Source of the DNA: Nocardia australiensis
Lineage (GTDB): Bacteria; Actinomycetota; Actinomycetes; Mycobacteriales; Mycobacteriaceae
DNA length: 64,000 bases
Assembly (NCBI RefSeq): GCF_020733705.1
Contig: NZ_JAJFZM010000003.1
Location: 124,001 to 188,000, forward strand
Reading direction: 5' to 3'
This document shows positions 43,816 through 52,725 of the stretch, one piece after another. Position numbers and translations under genes: made by a program. Under the pieces are notes generated by a model. It was not told the DNA's origin. It did no database searches and saw nothing but the letters and a program-made list of their open reading frames with translations. Position 1 is the first letter of the stretch, and each line of letters starts with the position of its first letter.

Positions 43816-44637
43816 CTACCGCTTGTGCGCCGATACCGCGAACATCGTCACCGACAGGTGGTAGTCGCCGGCGGCGAAGCCCGCGTCCAGATCGGCGCGA
43901 AATCGATCGTGCTGCTCGGCGGTGATCGCACCGGCTTCCACCGCACGCCTGGACATCTCGCCGAACAGCGGCAGCGCCGTGGCGGGCTCCCAGATCACCG
44001 CCTCGGAGCCCATATCGTCGATCACGAAGTTCGCGGCCACCAGCAGGCCACGTAGTCGTCGACCAGAGCGCGGATTGGGGGTACTCACCAGCAACGACGC
44101 CGACATCGCCGCGACGACCGACGGATCACCCGGATGCGTGATGGCGGTATGCCAGTCGGTATCGATGAGCAGCACCCGACCGCCAGGTCGCAGCACCCTC
44201 GCGATCTCGGCGGTGGCCGCCACCGGATCGTCGAGATGCTGATAGACCCGCTCGCATCGGATCGCATCGAAATACCCGTCCGGGAACGGCAATCGGTACA
44301 CTGAGCCCTCGGCGAATCGGGCGGCCGAACCGGCTGCTGCGGCGCGACGACGGGCGAGGGCCACCATGGCGGGATTCGGGTCGATCCCGACCGCGTCGCC
44401 GTCGGCGCCTACTCGCTCGGCGAACGTCATCGCCTCCGACCCGGTGCCCGACCCGATGTCGAGGGCACGCTCCCCCACTCCGACCGCGAGCGCGTCGTGC
44501 GCCCATCGGCGCATCCGTTTGATGCCCGGCAGCGCGGCCTGCGCGTCGAGAAGGGCGACGAGCATGTCGATCTGTCCCGAATCGACCTGATCGGCGTGGA
44601 ACGACGGTCCCCGGCTGCTCATGTCCTCGTGTGCCAT
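43816..44637 (-). CDS. SAM-dependent methyltransferase
   Basis: This class I methyltransferase has about 273 residues from the ATG at 44637; the ATG at 44622 is another choice. The SAM-binding motif I is ALDIGSGTGSEAMTFA, motif II around VGIDPNPAMVALAR, and the post-motif segments are LPFPDGYFDAIRCERVYQHL and IARVLRPGGRVLLIDTDWHT. It resembles UbiE/Coq5-like enzymes. The substrate is unknown. It diverges from the LuxR-type regulator gene, with a relic frame in between. Confidence 0.88.
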   Translation of the reverse strand: MAHEDMSSRGPSFHADQVDSGQIDMLVALLDAQAALPGIKRMRRWAHDALAVGVGERALDIGSGTGSEAMTFAERVGADGDAVGIDPNPAMVALARRRAAAAGSAARFAEGSVYRLPFPDGYFDAIRCERVYQHLDDPVAATAEIARVLRPGGRVLLIDTDWHTAITHPGDPSVVAAMSASLLVSTPNPRSGRRLRGLLVAANFVIDDMGSEAVIWEPATALPLFGEMSRRAVEAGAITAEQHDRFRADLDAGFAAGDYHLSVTMFAVSAHKR

Positions 44638-44693
44638 ATGGCCGACGCTACTCCGGGAACGCCAATGCGCGAGGCAGTCTGACCAGCACGTAT

Positions 44694-44864
44694 TCATGCA
44701 GCGGAACTCGGGTACCTGTGTGATGCGACCGCCGCAACCGTGACATCCAGACCGACCTCAACCGCGCGACGGCCTGCCTGACCCAGCTCCCAGGTGCGGC
44801 GCACCTGATCGTGGTGCGCGTCGATGCGGACCGGCCAGGGTGAACGCCCACCTGGAGCTGCGCT
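44694..44864 (-). pseudogene. 3' fragment of an unidentified gene
   Basis: On the minus strand the frame reads PVRIDAHHDQVRRTWELGQA, GRRAVEVGLDVTVAAVASHR and YPSSAA before a TGA at 44694, with coding-like codon bias. The upstream part continues better in the next frame (MWERSSRWAFTLAG), so a frameshift near 44835 is likely. No start codon fits. I do not recognise the family. It lies in the divergent promoter gap between the methyltransferase and the LuxR-type regulator. Confidence 0.4.
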
Positions 44865-44895
44865 CCCACATATGCCTGGCGGCTACGGTGGGCAG

Positions 44896-47619
44896 ATGCT
44901 CCATGGACGAGAAGCCGAGCAAGCACATATCGACCGGCTTCTGCACGATGCGCGCGAAGGTCACAGCGGCGCTCTGGTGCTGCGCGGCGATCCGGGAATC
45001 GGGAAGACGGCGCTGCTGGACTACGCGGCGGCCCAAGATATTCCGACGGTGCGAAGCGCTGGTATCGAGTCCGAGGCCGAATTGCCGTTCGCGGCATTAC
45101 ACCTGCTGGTGCGCCCAGGGATCCAGCTGGTGCAGACGCTGCCCGGCCCACAGCGCGACGCACTGCGCGGCGCTTTCGGCCTGGATTCCGGTCCGGTCGC
45201 TACTGGTGCGGCACAGCACAATCCGGCCGACCGCATGCTGATCGGGCTGGCGGTGCTTTCACTATTGGCCGAAGAAGCCGCCGACGGGCCGATACTGTGC
45301 CTGATCGATGATGCGCAATGGCTGGATCGGGCGAGCGCCGAAGCACTGCGGTTCGCCGCGCGGCGCCTGGACGCCGAGGGTGTTGTCATCATCTTCGCGA
45401 GCCGTCGGGGGGACAATGATTTTCCCACCTCAGGGCTGCCCGAACTGTTGGTGACCGGACTGCGTCAGGACGCCGCGGCGGCGCTGGTGGACAGCCGCAC
45501 CGCCGATCTCGCCCCCGCGCTGCGGTATCGACTGCTCGCCGAGGCGGCGGGTAACCCGCTCGCATTACTGGAATTGCCCGTCGTGCTGGCCACCGAGGCA
45601 CCGGGATCGGCGGCGGGAATGAACCCCTTACCGCTGACACAGCGCCTACAGGTCGCCTTCCACGGCCAGGTGACCAGGCTGCCCGCGCCGACGCGCACGC
45701 TGCTGCTGATTGCCGCGGCCGCGGGTACCGACGAACTCGCGACGGTGTTGCGCGCGGCGGAGTCATTCGGTGTCGGGCTGCTCGACCTACAATCCGCCGC
45801 GGACGCCGGACTCGTGCACAGCAACGGGCAGACGCTGAACTTCCGTCACCCCTTGCTGCGTTCGGCTGTGTATCAGGGTGCCCCGCTGGCCCAGCGCCTC
45901 GCCGCGCACAACGCGCTCGCCACCGTTTTGACCGATGCCACCGACGCGGACCTGCGCGCCTGGCATTCGGCCTCGGCCGCAACGGGTCCCGATGAAGCGA
46001 CAGCGGCCGCGTTGGAGGACACCGCCGAACGTGCGCGGCGGCGCAGCGGATACGCCGGCGCCGTCGCCGCCTACGAACGCGCGGCCGGATTGAGTATCGA
46101 CCCGGTCGCCCGAGTCCGCCGTCTCGTACTCGCCGCCGAAACCGCCGGCGAGGCAGGACAATTGGATCGTGCCCGCGCGGTAGCCGAGCGCGCCGCGAGC
46201 CAGAGCGCCGACCCGTTGTTGCACGCTCGGCTCGATCTGGTCCGGGCGACCGCGGAATTCGGTGCGGGTAAACCGCTTTCGGCACACCGCCTGCTGCTGG
46301 CCGGTGCGGAACTGGCGCGCGAGGACGCACCGGTACGAGCGGCTCGGATTCTGCTGCAGGCGGTGCACACAGCCTGGTATCTCGGTGCGCCGGAATTGAC
46401 CGAGGTCGCCGCCCACCTGACCGAGCTGGCACTGCCCGCGTCCGACCCGATCACACCGATCGCCGAGTACACCGTCGCCGGTATCGATGGCAGACGGATC
46501 GTAGACCTGCGGGCTGCCGCAACCGCCGCACGTGACCGTGGCACCGACAGTCCCCGTGATCTGGTGCAAATGTGTGGCGTTGGCCTGGTTGTCGGACAGG
46601 ACGAGCAGGTCGCGGATCTGGCGGCCACGCTCATCGCCGAGTGCCGCGAGCAGGGTCGTATCGCGCTGTTGCCGACGCTGCTCTTCTTCCGCGCCGAGGC
46701 CGAACTGTTCCTCGGCAGGCCGGGTGAGGGCCGCGTCGCCGCGACCGAAGGACTGCGGATCGCCGAGGACATCGGCCACAACCACTGGATCAGCCAACTC
46801 TGCAGCTTTCTGGGCTACCTCGCCGCGCTCGAAGGACGCGAACGCGAGTGCCGCGAGCTGGTCGAGCGCGCACTTGCCGAGGAATTCGGCGGCGCCGCCG
46901 CCCCGGGCGCGCCGTGGACGCACGCCGCGCTCGGCATACTCGAGCTCGGTCTCGGCAAGGTCGACAGCGCCATGTCCCGGCTGGAACTACTCACCTCCGA
47001 ACCCGCCCGCCATCATGTCGCGGGTCTGCGCGCGATACCCGATCTGATCGAGGCGGCGACGCGGCTCGGCGACCAGGGGCGAGCCGGTGACGCACTCGCT
47101 CGACTACAGACCTGGGCCGAGAGCTCCCACCAGCAGTGGATCGCGGCCCTCGCCGCACGCTGCCGCGCCATCATCGGACCGGAGGCAAAGGCGGAGAACA
47201 GCTTTCAGGACGCGCTGCGGCTCGGCGGCCGCCCGTTCGAACAGGCGCGAACCCAACTGCTGTTCGGTGAATGGCTACGCCGCAACCGCCGCAAGATCGA
47301 CGCACGCAACCAACTCGGCCCGGCGCTGGAAACCTTCGAACGGCTCGACGCCGCGCCGTGGGCCGAGCGCGCCCGCACCGAACTCGCCGCACTCGGCGTC
47401 GGCTCCGCCGTCCGCCCCGCAAAGGGCATCCTTGCCCGGCTCACCCCACAGGAACTACAGATCGTCCGCCTCGCCGCCCAGGGCATGTCCAACCGGGATA
47501 TCGCCGCCCAACTGTTCCTCAGCCCCCGTACCGTCGGCCACCACCTGTATAAGGCGTATCCGAAGCTGGACGTGCAGTCACGCGCAGAACTGGCGAACCT
47601 GCCCCTCGACGCGGCCTGA
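44896..47619 (+). CDS. LuxR-family regulator with AAA ATPase domain (LAL type)
   Basis: The 907-residue protein is a large ATP-binding regulator of the LuxR type. The ATG at 44896 opens MLHGREAEQAHIDRLL. Walker A is RGDPGIGKTALLDY near residue 30 and Walker B is ILCLIDDAQWLD near 131. A long helical TPR-like region (about residues 350-830) follows, then the C-terminal helix-turn-helix LTPQELQIVRLAAQGMSNRD, IAAQLFLSPRTVGHHLYKAY. Such regulators often control secondary metabolism or sugar use. The target is not obvious here. A clear 8-bp hairpin follows the stop. Confidence 0.92.
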   Translation: MLHGREAEQAHIDRLLHDAREGHSGALVLRGDPGIGKTALLDYAAAQDIPTVRSAGIESEAELPFAALHLLVRPGIQLVQTLPGPQRDALRGAFGLDSGPVATGAAQHNPADRMLIGLAVLSLLAEEAADGPILCLIDDAQWLDRASAEALRFAARRLDAEGVVIIFASRRGDNDFPTSGLPELLVTGLRQDAAAALVDSRTADLAPALRYRLLAEAAGNPLALLELPVVLATEAPGSAAGMNPLPLTQRLQVAFHGQVTRLPAPTRTLLLIAAAAGTDELATVLRAAESFGVGLLDLQSAADAGLVHSNGQTLNFRHPLLRSAVYQGAPLAQRLAAHNALATVLTDATDADLRAWHSASAATGPDEATAAALEDTAERARRRSGYAGAVAAYERAAGLSIDPVARVRRLVLAAETAGEAGQLDRARAVAERAASQSADPLLHARLDLVRATAEFGAGKPLSAHRLLLAGAELAREDAPVRAARILLQAVHTAWYLGAPELTEVAAHLTELALPASDPITPIAEYTVAGIDGRRIVDLRAAATAARDRGTDSPRDLVQMCGVGLVVGQDEQVADLAATLIAECREQGRIALLPTLLFFRAEAELFLGRPGEGRVAATEGLRIAEDIGHNHWISQLCSFLGYLAALEGRERECRELVERALAEEFGGAAAPGAPWTHAALGILELGLGKVDSAMSRLELLTSEPARHHVAGLRAIPDLIEAATRLGDQGRAGDALARLQTWAESSHQQWIAALAARCRAIIGPEAKAENSFQDALRLGGRPFEQARTQLLFGEWLRRNRRKIDARNQLGPALETFERLDAAPWAERARTELAALGVGSAVRPAKGILARLTPQELQIVRLAAQGMSNRDIAAQLFLSPRTVGHHLYKAYPKLDVQSRAELANLPLDAA

Positions 47620-47635
47620 GCGTGCGTTATCGGTT

Positions 47636-47656
47636 ATCGCCGACTTTTTCGGCGAT
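47636..47656. terminator. Hairpin after the LuxR-type regulator gene
   Basis: ATCGCCGA-CTTTT-TCGGCGAT forms a perfect 8-bp stem with a 5-base loop, 16 bases past the stop codon and 23 bases before the end of the converging small membrane protein gene. It is a candidate bidirectional terminator. Confidence 0.6.
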
Positions 47657-47679
47657 GTCCGGGTCCGGAGACCGCCGGG

Positions 47680-47922
47680 TCAGTGCGTGGCGAGAACTCG
47701 GCCCGCTCGGCCATCGGCCGTCGACTTCCGGCGTAGGCCCGCGCGGGCGAGCACCCAGCGAGCGGCACAGACGACTGCCGCGACGAGCACCGCGCTCTGG
47801 AGGGAGCCGGTGATCACGGCGAGAATCAGGCAGGTCACCAGCCCGGCGGCGAGCGCCTCGAGCTTATAGATCGGCCACGCGGTGCCCGCGAGCTCAATCG
47901 TGGAGGGGTGATCCGTTGCCAT
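47680..47922 (-). CDS. Small two-helix membrane protein
   Basis: The 80-residue protein has two hydrophobic segments, near residues 18-38 (YKLEALAAGLVTCLILAVIT) and 43-62 (AVLVAAVVCAARWVLARAG), and a basic tail. I recognise no family. The ATG at 47922 is followed by good coding bias; GGAG lies about 20 bases inside the leader. It diverges from the Ddn-like gene, and two palindromes lie in between, so the two may be regulated together. Confidence 0.65.
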   Translation of the reverse strand: MATDHPSTIELAGTAWPIYKLEALAAGLVTCLILAVITGSLQSAVLVAAVVCAARWVLARAGLRRKSTADGRAGRVLATH

Positions 47923-47930
47923 GCCGTCAG

Positions 47931-47944
47931 GATATACGTATATC
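47931..47944. promoter_or_regulatory. Palindrome GATATACGTATATC
   Basis: This is a perfect 14-base palindrome in an AT-rich pocket just upstream of the minus-strand membrane protein gene. Such ATATAC-GTATAT sites are typical of small repressors of the PadR or TetR type, though no such gene is adjacent. Confidence 0.55.
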
Positions 47945-47947
47945 TAA

Positions 47948-47963
47948 GTTTGGTCCACCAAAC
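47948..47963. promoter_or_regulatory. Inverted repeat GTTTGGT-CC-ACCAAAC
   Basis: This is a perfect inverted repeat with 7-base arms, three bases away from the palindrome at 47931-47944. The GTTTGGT half-site does not match the first palindrome, so a second binding protein is possible. Confidence 0.55.
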
Positions 47964-48009
47964 ATTAGTGGCCGGGAACATCGGCGGACGCTGCCGCGTT
48001 GCCCGAGCT

Positions 48010-48444
48010 ATGCCACTCACAGGTGAATACGCACCGAGCACATCCGACTGGGCCAGAGAGCAGGCGGAGGCGTACGAAGCCTCCGGAGGAACTGACGCCA
48101 CCTCAATGCAGGGCAAGCCGGTTGTCCTGCTCACGACGCGAGGCGCGAAGACCGGCAAGTTGCGTAAGACCCCGCTGATGCGCGTCGAGCACGATGGCGA
48201 GTACGCGATCGTCGCCTCGCTGGGCGGCGCACCGAAGAACCCCGTCTGGTATTACAACATCAAGGCCGATCCGCACGTCGAGCTGCGCGATGGCACCGAA
48301 ACCAAGGATTACCTCGCCCGCGAGGTAATCGGCGATGAGAAGGCCATATGGTGGGAGCGAGCGGTCGCGGTATGGCCGGACTACGCGAATTACCAGACGA
48401 AAACCGACCGGCAGATCCCGGTCTTCGTACTGACCGCCCAGTAG
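48010..48444 (+). CDS. Deazaflavin-dependent nitroreductase-family protein (Ddn-like)
   Basis: The 144-residue protein matches the Ddn/DUF385 split-barrel family that binds F420. The ATG at 48010 gives MPLTGEYAPSTSDWAREQAE, then VVLLTTRGAKTGKLRKTPLM (the phosphate-binding TTRGxKTGxxR motif), YAIVASLGGAPKNPVWYYNI and ADPHVELRDG. In mycobacteria such enzymes reduce quinones and activate nitroimidazoles. The physiological substrate here is unknown. A hairpin after the stop (48477-48505) and a palindrome-rich promoter region frame it as a single-gene unit. Confidence 0.9.
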   Translation: MPLTGEYAPSTSDWAREQAEAYEASGGTDATSMQGKPVVLLTTRGAKTGKLRKTPLMRVEHDGEYAIVASLGGAPKNPVWYYNIKADPHVELRDGTETKDYLAREVIGDEKAIWWERAVAVWPDYANYQTKTDRQIPVFVLTAQ

Positions 48445-48476
48445 TTCGGCGATAACGACGAATCAGCCGTCCGCCT

Positions 48477-48505
48477 ACCCGCCGTGTCCTGCCGACGCGG
48501 CGGGT
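48477..48505. terminator. Hairpin after the Ddn-like gene
   Basis: ACCCGCCG (48477-48484) and CGGCGGGT (48498-48505) form a perfect 8-bp stem with a 13-base loop, 33 bases past the stop codon and 16 bases before ilvA. Confidence 0.5.
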
Positions 48506-48520
48506 GGCAGCATATTTCGG

Positions 48521-49876
48521 GTGTCCAATTCGCTTGATCTTCTCGACGAATTATCCGCCGACCGTCCAGCGCTGAGCGCGGACGAGATCGACGCCGCCGC
48601 CAAGCGAATTGCCGACATTATCGAGCCGACTCCGCTGCAGTTCAGTGCCCGTCTATCCGAGTTGACCGGCGCGCAGGTTTACCTCAAGCGCGAAGACCTC
48701 TCGGCCGTACGCTCCTACAAGCTGCGCGGCGCCTACAACCTGATCGTGCAGCTCACCGAGGCCGAGCGGGCCGCGGGTGTGGTCGCCGCCAGCGCGGGTA
48801 ATCACGCCCAAGGCGTGGCCTTCGCCTGTAAGGCGATGGGCATCAAGGGCCGCATCTACGTGCCGACCACGACGCCGAAGCAGAAGCGCGATCGCATCCG
48901 GGCGCACGGCGGCAAATTCGTGGAGTTGATCGCGGTCGGGGAAACATACGACGCCGCGGCAACCGCCGCAGTAGCCGACGTCGAGCGCACCGGGGCCACC
49001 ATGGTGGCGCCATTCGACGATGCGCGCACCGCAGCCGGTCAGGGCACCATCGCCGTGGAAATCCTGGCACAGCTCGGCACCTCCCCGGACCTCGTCGTGG
49101 TGCCGGTCGGTGGCGGTGGCTGCCTGGCCGGGATCGGCACCTACCTGCGCGCCCGGTCGCCGCGCACCGGCATCCTCGGCGCGGAACCAGCAGGGGCGGC
49201 CTCGATGACCGCGGCGCTGGTCGCGGGTGGTCCGGTGACGCTGCCGGAGATCGACCCGTTCGTGGACGGCGCCGCCGTACGCAGGATCGGCGCCGTGCCC
49301 TACGCGGCGGTCGCGGAATTCGGTAGCACGGTGGTATCGCACGGCTCGCTGCCGCTGCTCATCGCCACCCAATCCCCCAGGGGCGCAGGGTCTTTCCAAA
49401 TGTTGCAGGTCGACGAGGGCGCCATCTGCACGGCCATGCTCGACCTCTACCAGAACGAAGGCGTCATCGCGGAACCCGCGGGCGCGCTCGCGGTCGCGGC
49501 GCTCGCCGAGATCCCGATCGAACCGGGATCGACGGTAGTGTGCCTGGTCTCCGGCGGTAATAACGATGTGTCGCGCTACGGCGAGATCATCGAACGCTCG
49601 CTGGTGCACCGCGGCCTGAAACACTATTTCCTCGTTGACTTTCCGCAGGAGCCGGGCGCGCTGCGCCGCTTCCTCAACGATGTACTCGGCCCCGACGACG
49701 ACATCACGATGTTCGAATACGTCAAGCGCAACAACCGGGAAACCGGTGCGGCGCTGGTCGGCATCGAACTCGGCGCGCCAGAGGGACTCGCCGCACTGCT
49801 ACAGCGGATGACGGACTCCCCCATCCAGGCCGAACAGCTGGAACCGGGGTCACCCGCCTACCGTTACCTCACCTGA
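48521..49876 (+). CDS. ilvA: Threonine ammonia-lyase
   Basis: IlvA makes 2-oxobutanoate from threonine for isoleucine synthesis. The 451-residue PLP enzyme has the Schiff-base Lys in REDLSAVRSYKLRGAYNL, the Asn-Gly motif SAGNHAQGVAFAC, and the phosphate-binding GGGGCLAGIG. The C-terminal third (LKHYFLVDFPQEPGALRRFL) is a single ACT-like regulatory domain, where isoleucine feedback would act. It starts at a GTG (48521). In M. tuberculosis ilvA (Rv1559) also lies near treZ. Confidence 0.95.
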   Translation: MSNSLDLLDELSADRPALSADEIDAAAKRIADIIEPTPLQFSARLSELTGAQVYLKREDLSAVRSYKLRGAYNLIVQLTEAERAAGVVAASAGNHAQGVAFACKAMGIKGRIYVPTTTPKQKRDRIRAHGGKFVELIAVGETYDAAATAAVADVERTGATMVAPFDDARTAAGQGTIAVEILAQLGTSPDLVVVPVGGGGCLAGIGTYLRARSPRTGILGAEPAGAASMTAALVAGGPVTLPEIDPFVDGAAVRRIGAVPYAAVAEFGSTVVSHGSLPLLIATQSPRGAGSFQMLQVDEGAICTAMLDLYQNEGVIAEPAGALAVAALAEIPIEPGSTVVCLVSGGNNDVSRYGEIIERSLVHRGLKHYFLVDFPQEPGALRRFLNDVLGPDDDITMFEYVKRNNRETGAALVGIELGAPEGLAALLQRMTDSPIQAEQLEPGSPAYRYLT

Positions 49877-49877
49877 G

Positions 49878-49994
49878 TCAGGCCGCGAGCTGCTTCGTCG
49901 CCGGCGCTGCCCATCGTGAGGTGCGCAGCCCGGCTACGACGAACGGCAGCAGCCAGGCCATCGCCGTCTGATCCAGCCAGCATGGCCGGATCAA
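49878..49994 (-). pseudogene. Orphan 3' coding fragment downstream of treZ
   Basis: The minus-strand frame ends WLDQTAMAWLLPFVVAGLRT then SRWAAPATKQLAA, with a TGA directly after the ilvA stop. Codon bias is coding-like and the first half is hydrophobic, as in a membrane protein. No start or upstream domain can be found, since treZ occupies the region from 50075. It is probably the tail of a lost gene. Confidence 0.3.
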
Positions 49995-50074
49995 GATCTC
50001 CGGTTGACTCGGCAACGCCACCTTCGCGCCGCCGAAACCGGCTGCGCGACCTCGGCTTCCGTGGCCGTCCCCGG

Positions 50075-51799
50075 CTATCCGAGGATCACGAAGCAGTACC
50101 CCGGAATCGTTGTGCCCGAGGCATTTTCGCTGTTGATCGGGTGTTCCCAAGCCAATACGACGGCGCCTACGACCGGCACGGTGACCGGATCCGGCGACAG
50201 ATTGCATACCAGCCGCAGCGAACCCCGCCGCAACACGAACCACCGTCGCTGCTCGTCGTAATCGGCCGATACCCGCTCGAGCCGCGGATCGGTGATCTCC
50301 GGCCGAGCCCGCCGCAGCGCGATCAGGTCGCGATAACAGGCGAGCAGCCGCGCGTGCGGGTCTTGTTCGGGCTCGAGCCAGTCGAGTTTCGACCGCAGGA
50401 ACGTCGCGGGATCCTGCGGATCGGGGACTTCCTCGGCACCCCAGCCGTGCTCGGCGAACTCGGCCCTGCGGCCGGCCACGGTGGCGGCACCGACCATCGG
50501 GTCGGTGTGGGAGGTGAAGAACTGGAACGGCGTGCGCGCACCCCATTCCTCGCCCATGAACAGCATCGGCGTATAGGGCGAGCACAACACCAGCGCCGCC
50601 TTGATCGCCAGCTGACCGGCGGTGAGGTAGGAGCTCGGCCGGTCGCCGATGGCGCGATTGCCGATCTGGTCGTGATCGCAGGTATAGGCCAGCAGAGCGC
50701 TACCCGGGATCAGGTCTCGGCGCAGCGGCCTGCCGTGGACACGGCCGCGAAAACTGGAAAACGTCGCGGCGTGGAAGAACCCATGGGTCATCGTCCGCGC
50801 CAGACAGGACAGAGAACCGAAATCCGCGTAGTAGCCCTGCCTTTCACCGGATACCGCCGTATGCACCGCATGGTGCAGATCGTCGTTCCACTGCCCGGTG
50901 AGTCCGTAACCACCCGCGGCGCGCGGCGTGACGAGTCGCGGATCGTTGAGATCACTTTCCGCGATCAGGGTCAGCGGCCGGCTCACGTGTGCGGCCAATC
51001 GTTCGGTCTCGATGGCGAGTTCTTCGAGCAGGTGGATGGCGGTCCGGTCGACCAGGGCGTGCACGGCATCAACGCGCAGCGCGTCGATGTGGAACTCGCG
51101 CAGCCAGCGCAGCGCATTGTCGATGATGTAGCGGCGCACCGCATCCGAGTCCGGCCCATCCAGATTCAGGCTCTGCCCCCAGGTATTGCGCCCCTGAGTC
51201 AGATACGGACCGAAACGGGGCAGATAGTTGCCCGACGGGCCGAGATGGTTGTAGACGACGTCGAGACAGACCGCTAAACCCTGTGCGTGGCAGGCGTTCA
51301 CGAAGCGTTGCAGCCCGTCGGGTCCACCGTAGTTTTCGTGTACCGCATACCAGAGCACACCGTCGTAACCCCAGTTGTGTGTCCCGTCGAAGTCATTGAC
51401 CGGCATCAGTTCGACCACCGTGACACCGAGCTCGACCAGATGCGCCAGCCGCTCGATCGCGGCGTCGAAGGTGCCCTCGGGGGTAAAGGTACCGATATGC
51501 AGCTCGTAATAGACCGAGCCCGCCAACGGCCGTCCGGTCCAGTGCCGGTCGGTCCACCGGGCCGGATCGACTGTGTGTACGGCGGAGCGGCCGTGGACAC
51601 CGTCGGGCTGACGTGGCGAGCGAGGGTCGGGCAACACGGTCGGGTCATCGTCGAGCAGGTACCCGTATCGCGCGCCTGCCCCGGCCGCGACCTCGACCTG
51701 CCACCAGCCGCCCGCCGACCGGTCCATCGGATGTACCGCCGTATCCAATGCCAGCCGCACCACCTCGGCACTCGGTGCCCACACCCGGAACTCGGTCAC
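50075..51799 (-). CDS. treZ: Malto-oligosyltrehalose trehalohydrolase
   Basis: TreZ releases trehalose from the chain end made by TreY. The 574-residue GH13 enzyme begins with a CBM48-type domain (FRVWAPSAEVVRLALD), then VYYELHIGTFTPEG, LDVVYNHLGPSGNYLP, FHIDALRVDAVHAL (nucleophile Asp), LTLIAESDLNDPRL (Glu) and AYTCDHDQIGNRA (Asp). In mycobacteria it stands next to treY; here it lies on the opposite strand, between ilvA and a methyltransferase, so it must have its own promoter. Confidence 0.95.
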   Translation of the reverse strand: MTEFRVWAPSAEVVRLALDTAVHPMDRSAGGWWQVEVAAGAGARYGYLLDDDPTVLPDPRSPRQPDGVHGRSAVHTVDPARWTDRHWTGRPLAGSVYYELHIGTFTPEGTFDAAIERLAHLVELGVTVVELMPVNDFDGTHNWGYDGVLWYAVHENYGGPDGLQRFVNACHAQGLAVCLDVVYNHLGPSGNYLPRFGPYLTQGRNTWGQSLNLDGPDSDAVRRYIIDNALRWLREFHIDALRVDAVHALVDRTAIHLLEELAIETERLAAHVSRPLTLIAESDLNDPRLVTPRAAGGYGLTGQWNDDLHHAVHTAVSGERQGYYADFGSLSCLARTMTHGFFHAATFSSFRGRVHGRPLRRDLIPGSALLAYTCDHDQIGNRAIGDRPSSYLTAGQLAIKAALVLCSPYTPMLFMGEEWGARTPFQFFTSHTDPMVGAATVAGRRAEFAEHGWGAEEVPDPQDPATFLRSKLDWLEPEQDPHARLLACYRDLIALRRARPEITDPRLERVSADYDEQRRWFVLRRGSLRLVCNLSPDPVTVPVVGAVVLAWEHPINSENASGTTIPGYCFVILG

Positions 51800-51948
51800 C
51801 GCGCCAGCATGGCACGCCCGGCCCTCGCATGCCCCGGCGTCGATCAGGCGCGGACTCGTGTCGAGCCGCTATCGGCCGACCCCGCACCCGGGACGCCACG
51901 AGATTGCAGTCCTTGGTACGCAGTGGTCGCCTGTGCCAAAGTCAGGGG

Positions 51949-52566
51949 GTGGGACTCTATAACGATCAGTTCGTGCCGCGCCTGGTCAACCTGGCATGCG
52001 GTATGCGATTCAATAATCCGCTGCGCAAACGGACGTGCGCAGGACTGCACGGCCGGGTCGTCGAGATCGGGTTCGGATCCGGCCACAATGTGCCCTTCTA
52101 TCCCGCCACGGTCAAGTCTGTGAGCGCGGTGGAACCGGCCGACCTCGGCTGGAAGCTGGCCGCCGGACGAATCGCGCAGGCAACTGTGCCGATCGAGCGG
52201 GCCGGACTCGACGGTCAATCGCTGCCGTTTCCCGACAACTGCTTCGAGGCCGCGCTCTCGACCTGGACGATATGCACCATCCCCGATATCGCGACGGCGC
52301 TGGCCGAAGTGCGCAGGGTCCTCGTCCCCGGTGGCACCCTGCATTTCGTCGAGCACGGCCTGGCACCGGATCCCAAGGTGCAGCTGTGGCAGCACCGGCT
52401 GAATCCGATCCAGAAAGCCATCGCGGGTGGGTGCAACCTCGATCGCGACATTCGCGCGATTCTGGAAGACGCGGGCTTCGAGGTCCGCGATATCGATGTG
52501 TTCTACGGCGAGGACGGCCCCAAGTTCGTGACCGCGCAGTCCCTCGGCGTCGCGGTCTCGCCGTAG
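51949..52566 (+). CDS. Class I SAM-dependent methyltransferase
   Basis: The 205-residue protein, starting at the GTG at 51949, has motif I in VVEIGFGSGHNVPFYP, an acidic site in VSAVEPADLGW, and LSTWTICTIPDIATALAEVR with VLVPGGTLHFVEHGLAPD further on. It resembles the Methyltransf_11 group that includes phosphatidylethanolamine and thiopurine-type enzymes. The substrate is unknown. It lies divergent from treZ and converges on dnaE1. Confidence 0.88.
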   Translation: MGLYNDQFVPRLVNLACGMRFNNPLRKRTCAGLHGRVVEIGFGSGHNVPFYPATVKSVSAVEPADLGWKLAAGRIAQATVPIERAGLDGQSLPFPDNCFEAALSTWTICTIPDIATALAEVRRVLVPGGTLHFVEHGLAPDPKVQLWQHRLNPIQKAIAGGCNLDRDIRAILEDAGFEVRDIDVFYGEDGPKFVTAQSLGVAVSP

Positions 52567-52725
52567 CCTCCGATCGACACTCCCCGGCCCTGTCTGCTCC
52601 GGGTTGGAACGTTCTGTCCAAAATGTGCTAACGCTCTCCCATGGTGAGATCGTCGGCGCGGCAACGCTAGTCGCGCTATATCGAGCACTCAGCCGGCCCG
52701 CACTGTGATTGCCGGTACCTGGCCC

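Noticed and set aside
49878..50585. Long minus frame antisense-shifted within treZ.
   Set aside because: It is a shadow of treZ in another frame except for the last 39 codons, which are listed as a fragment.
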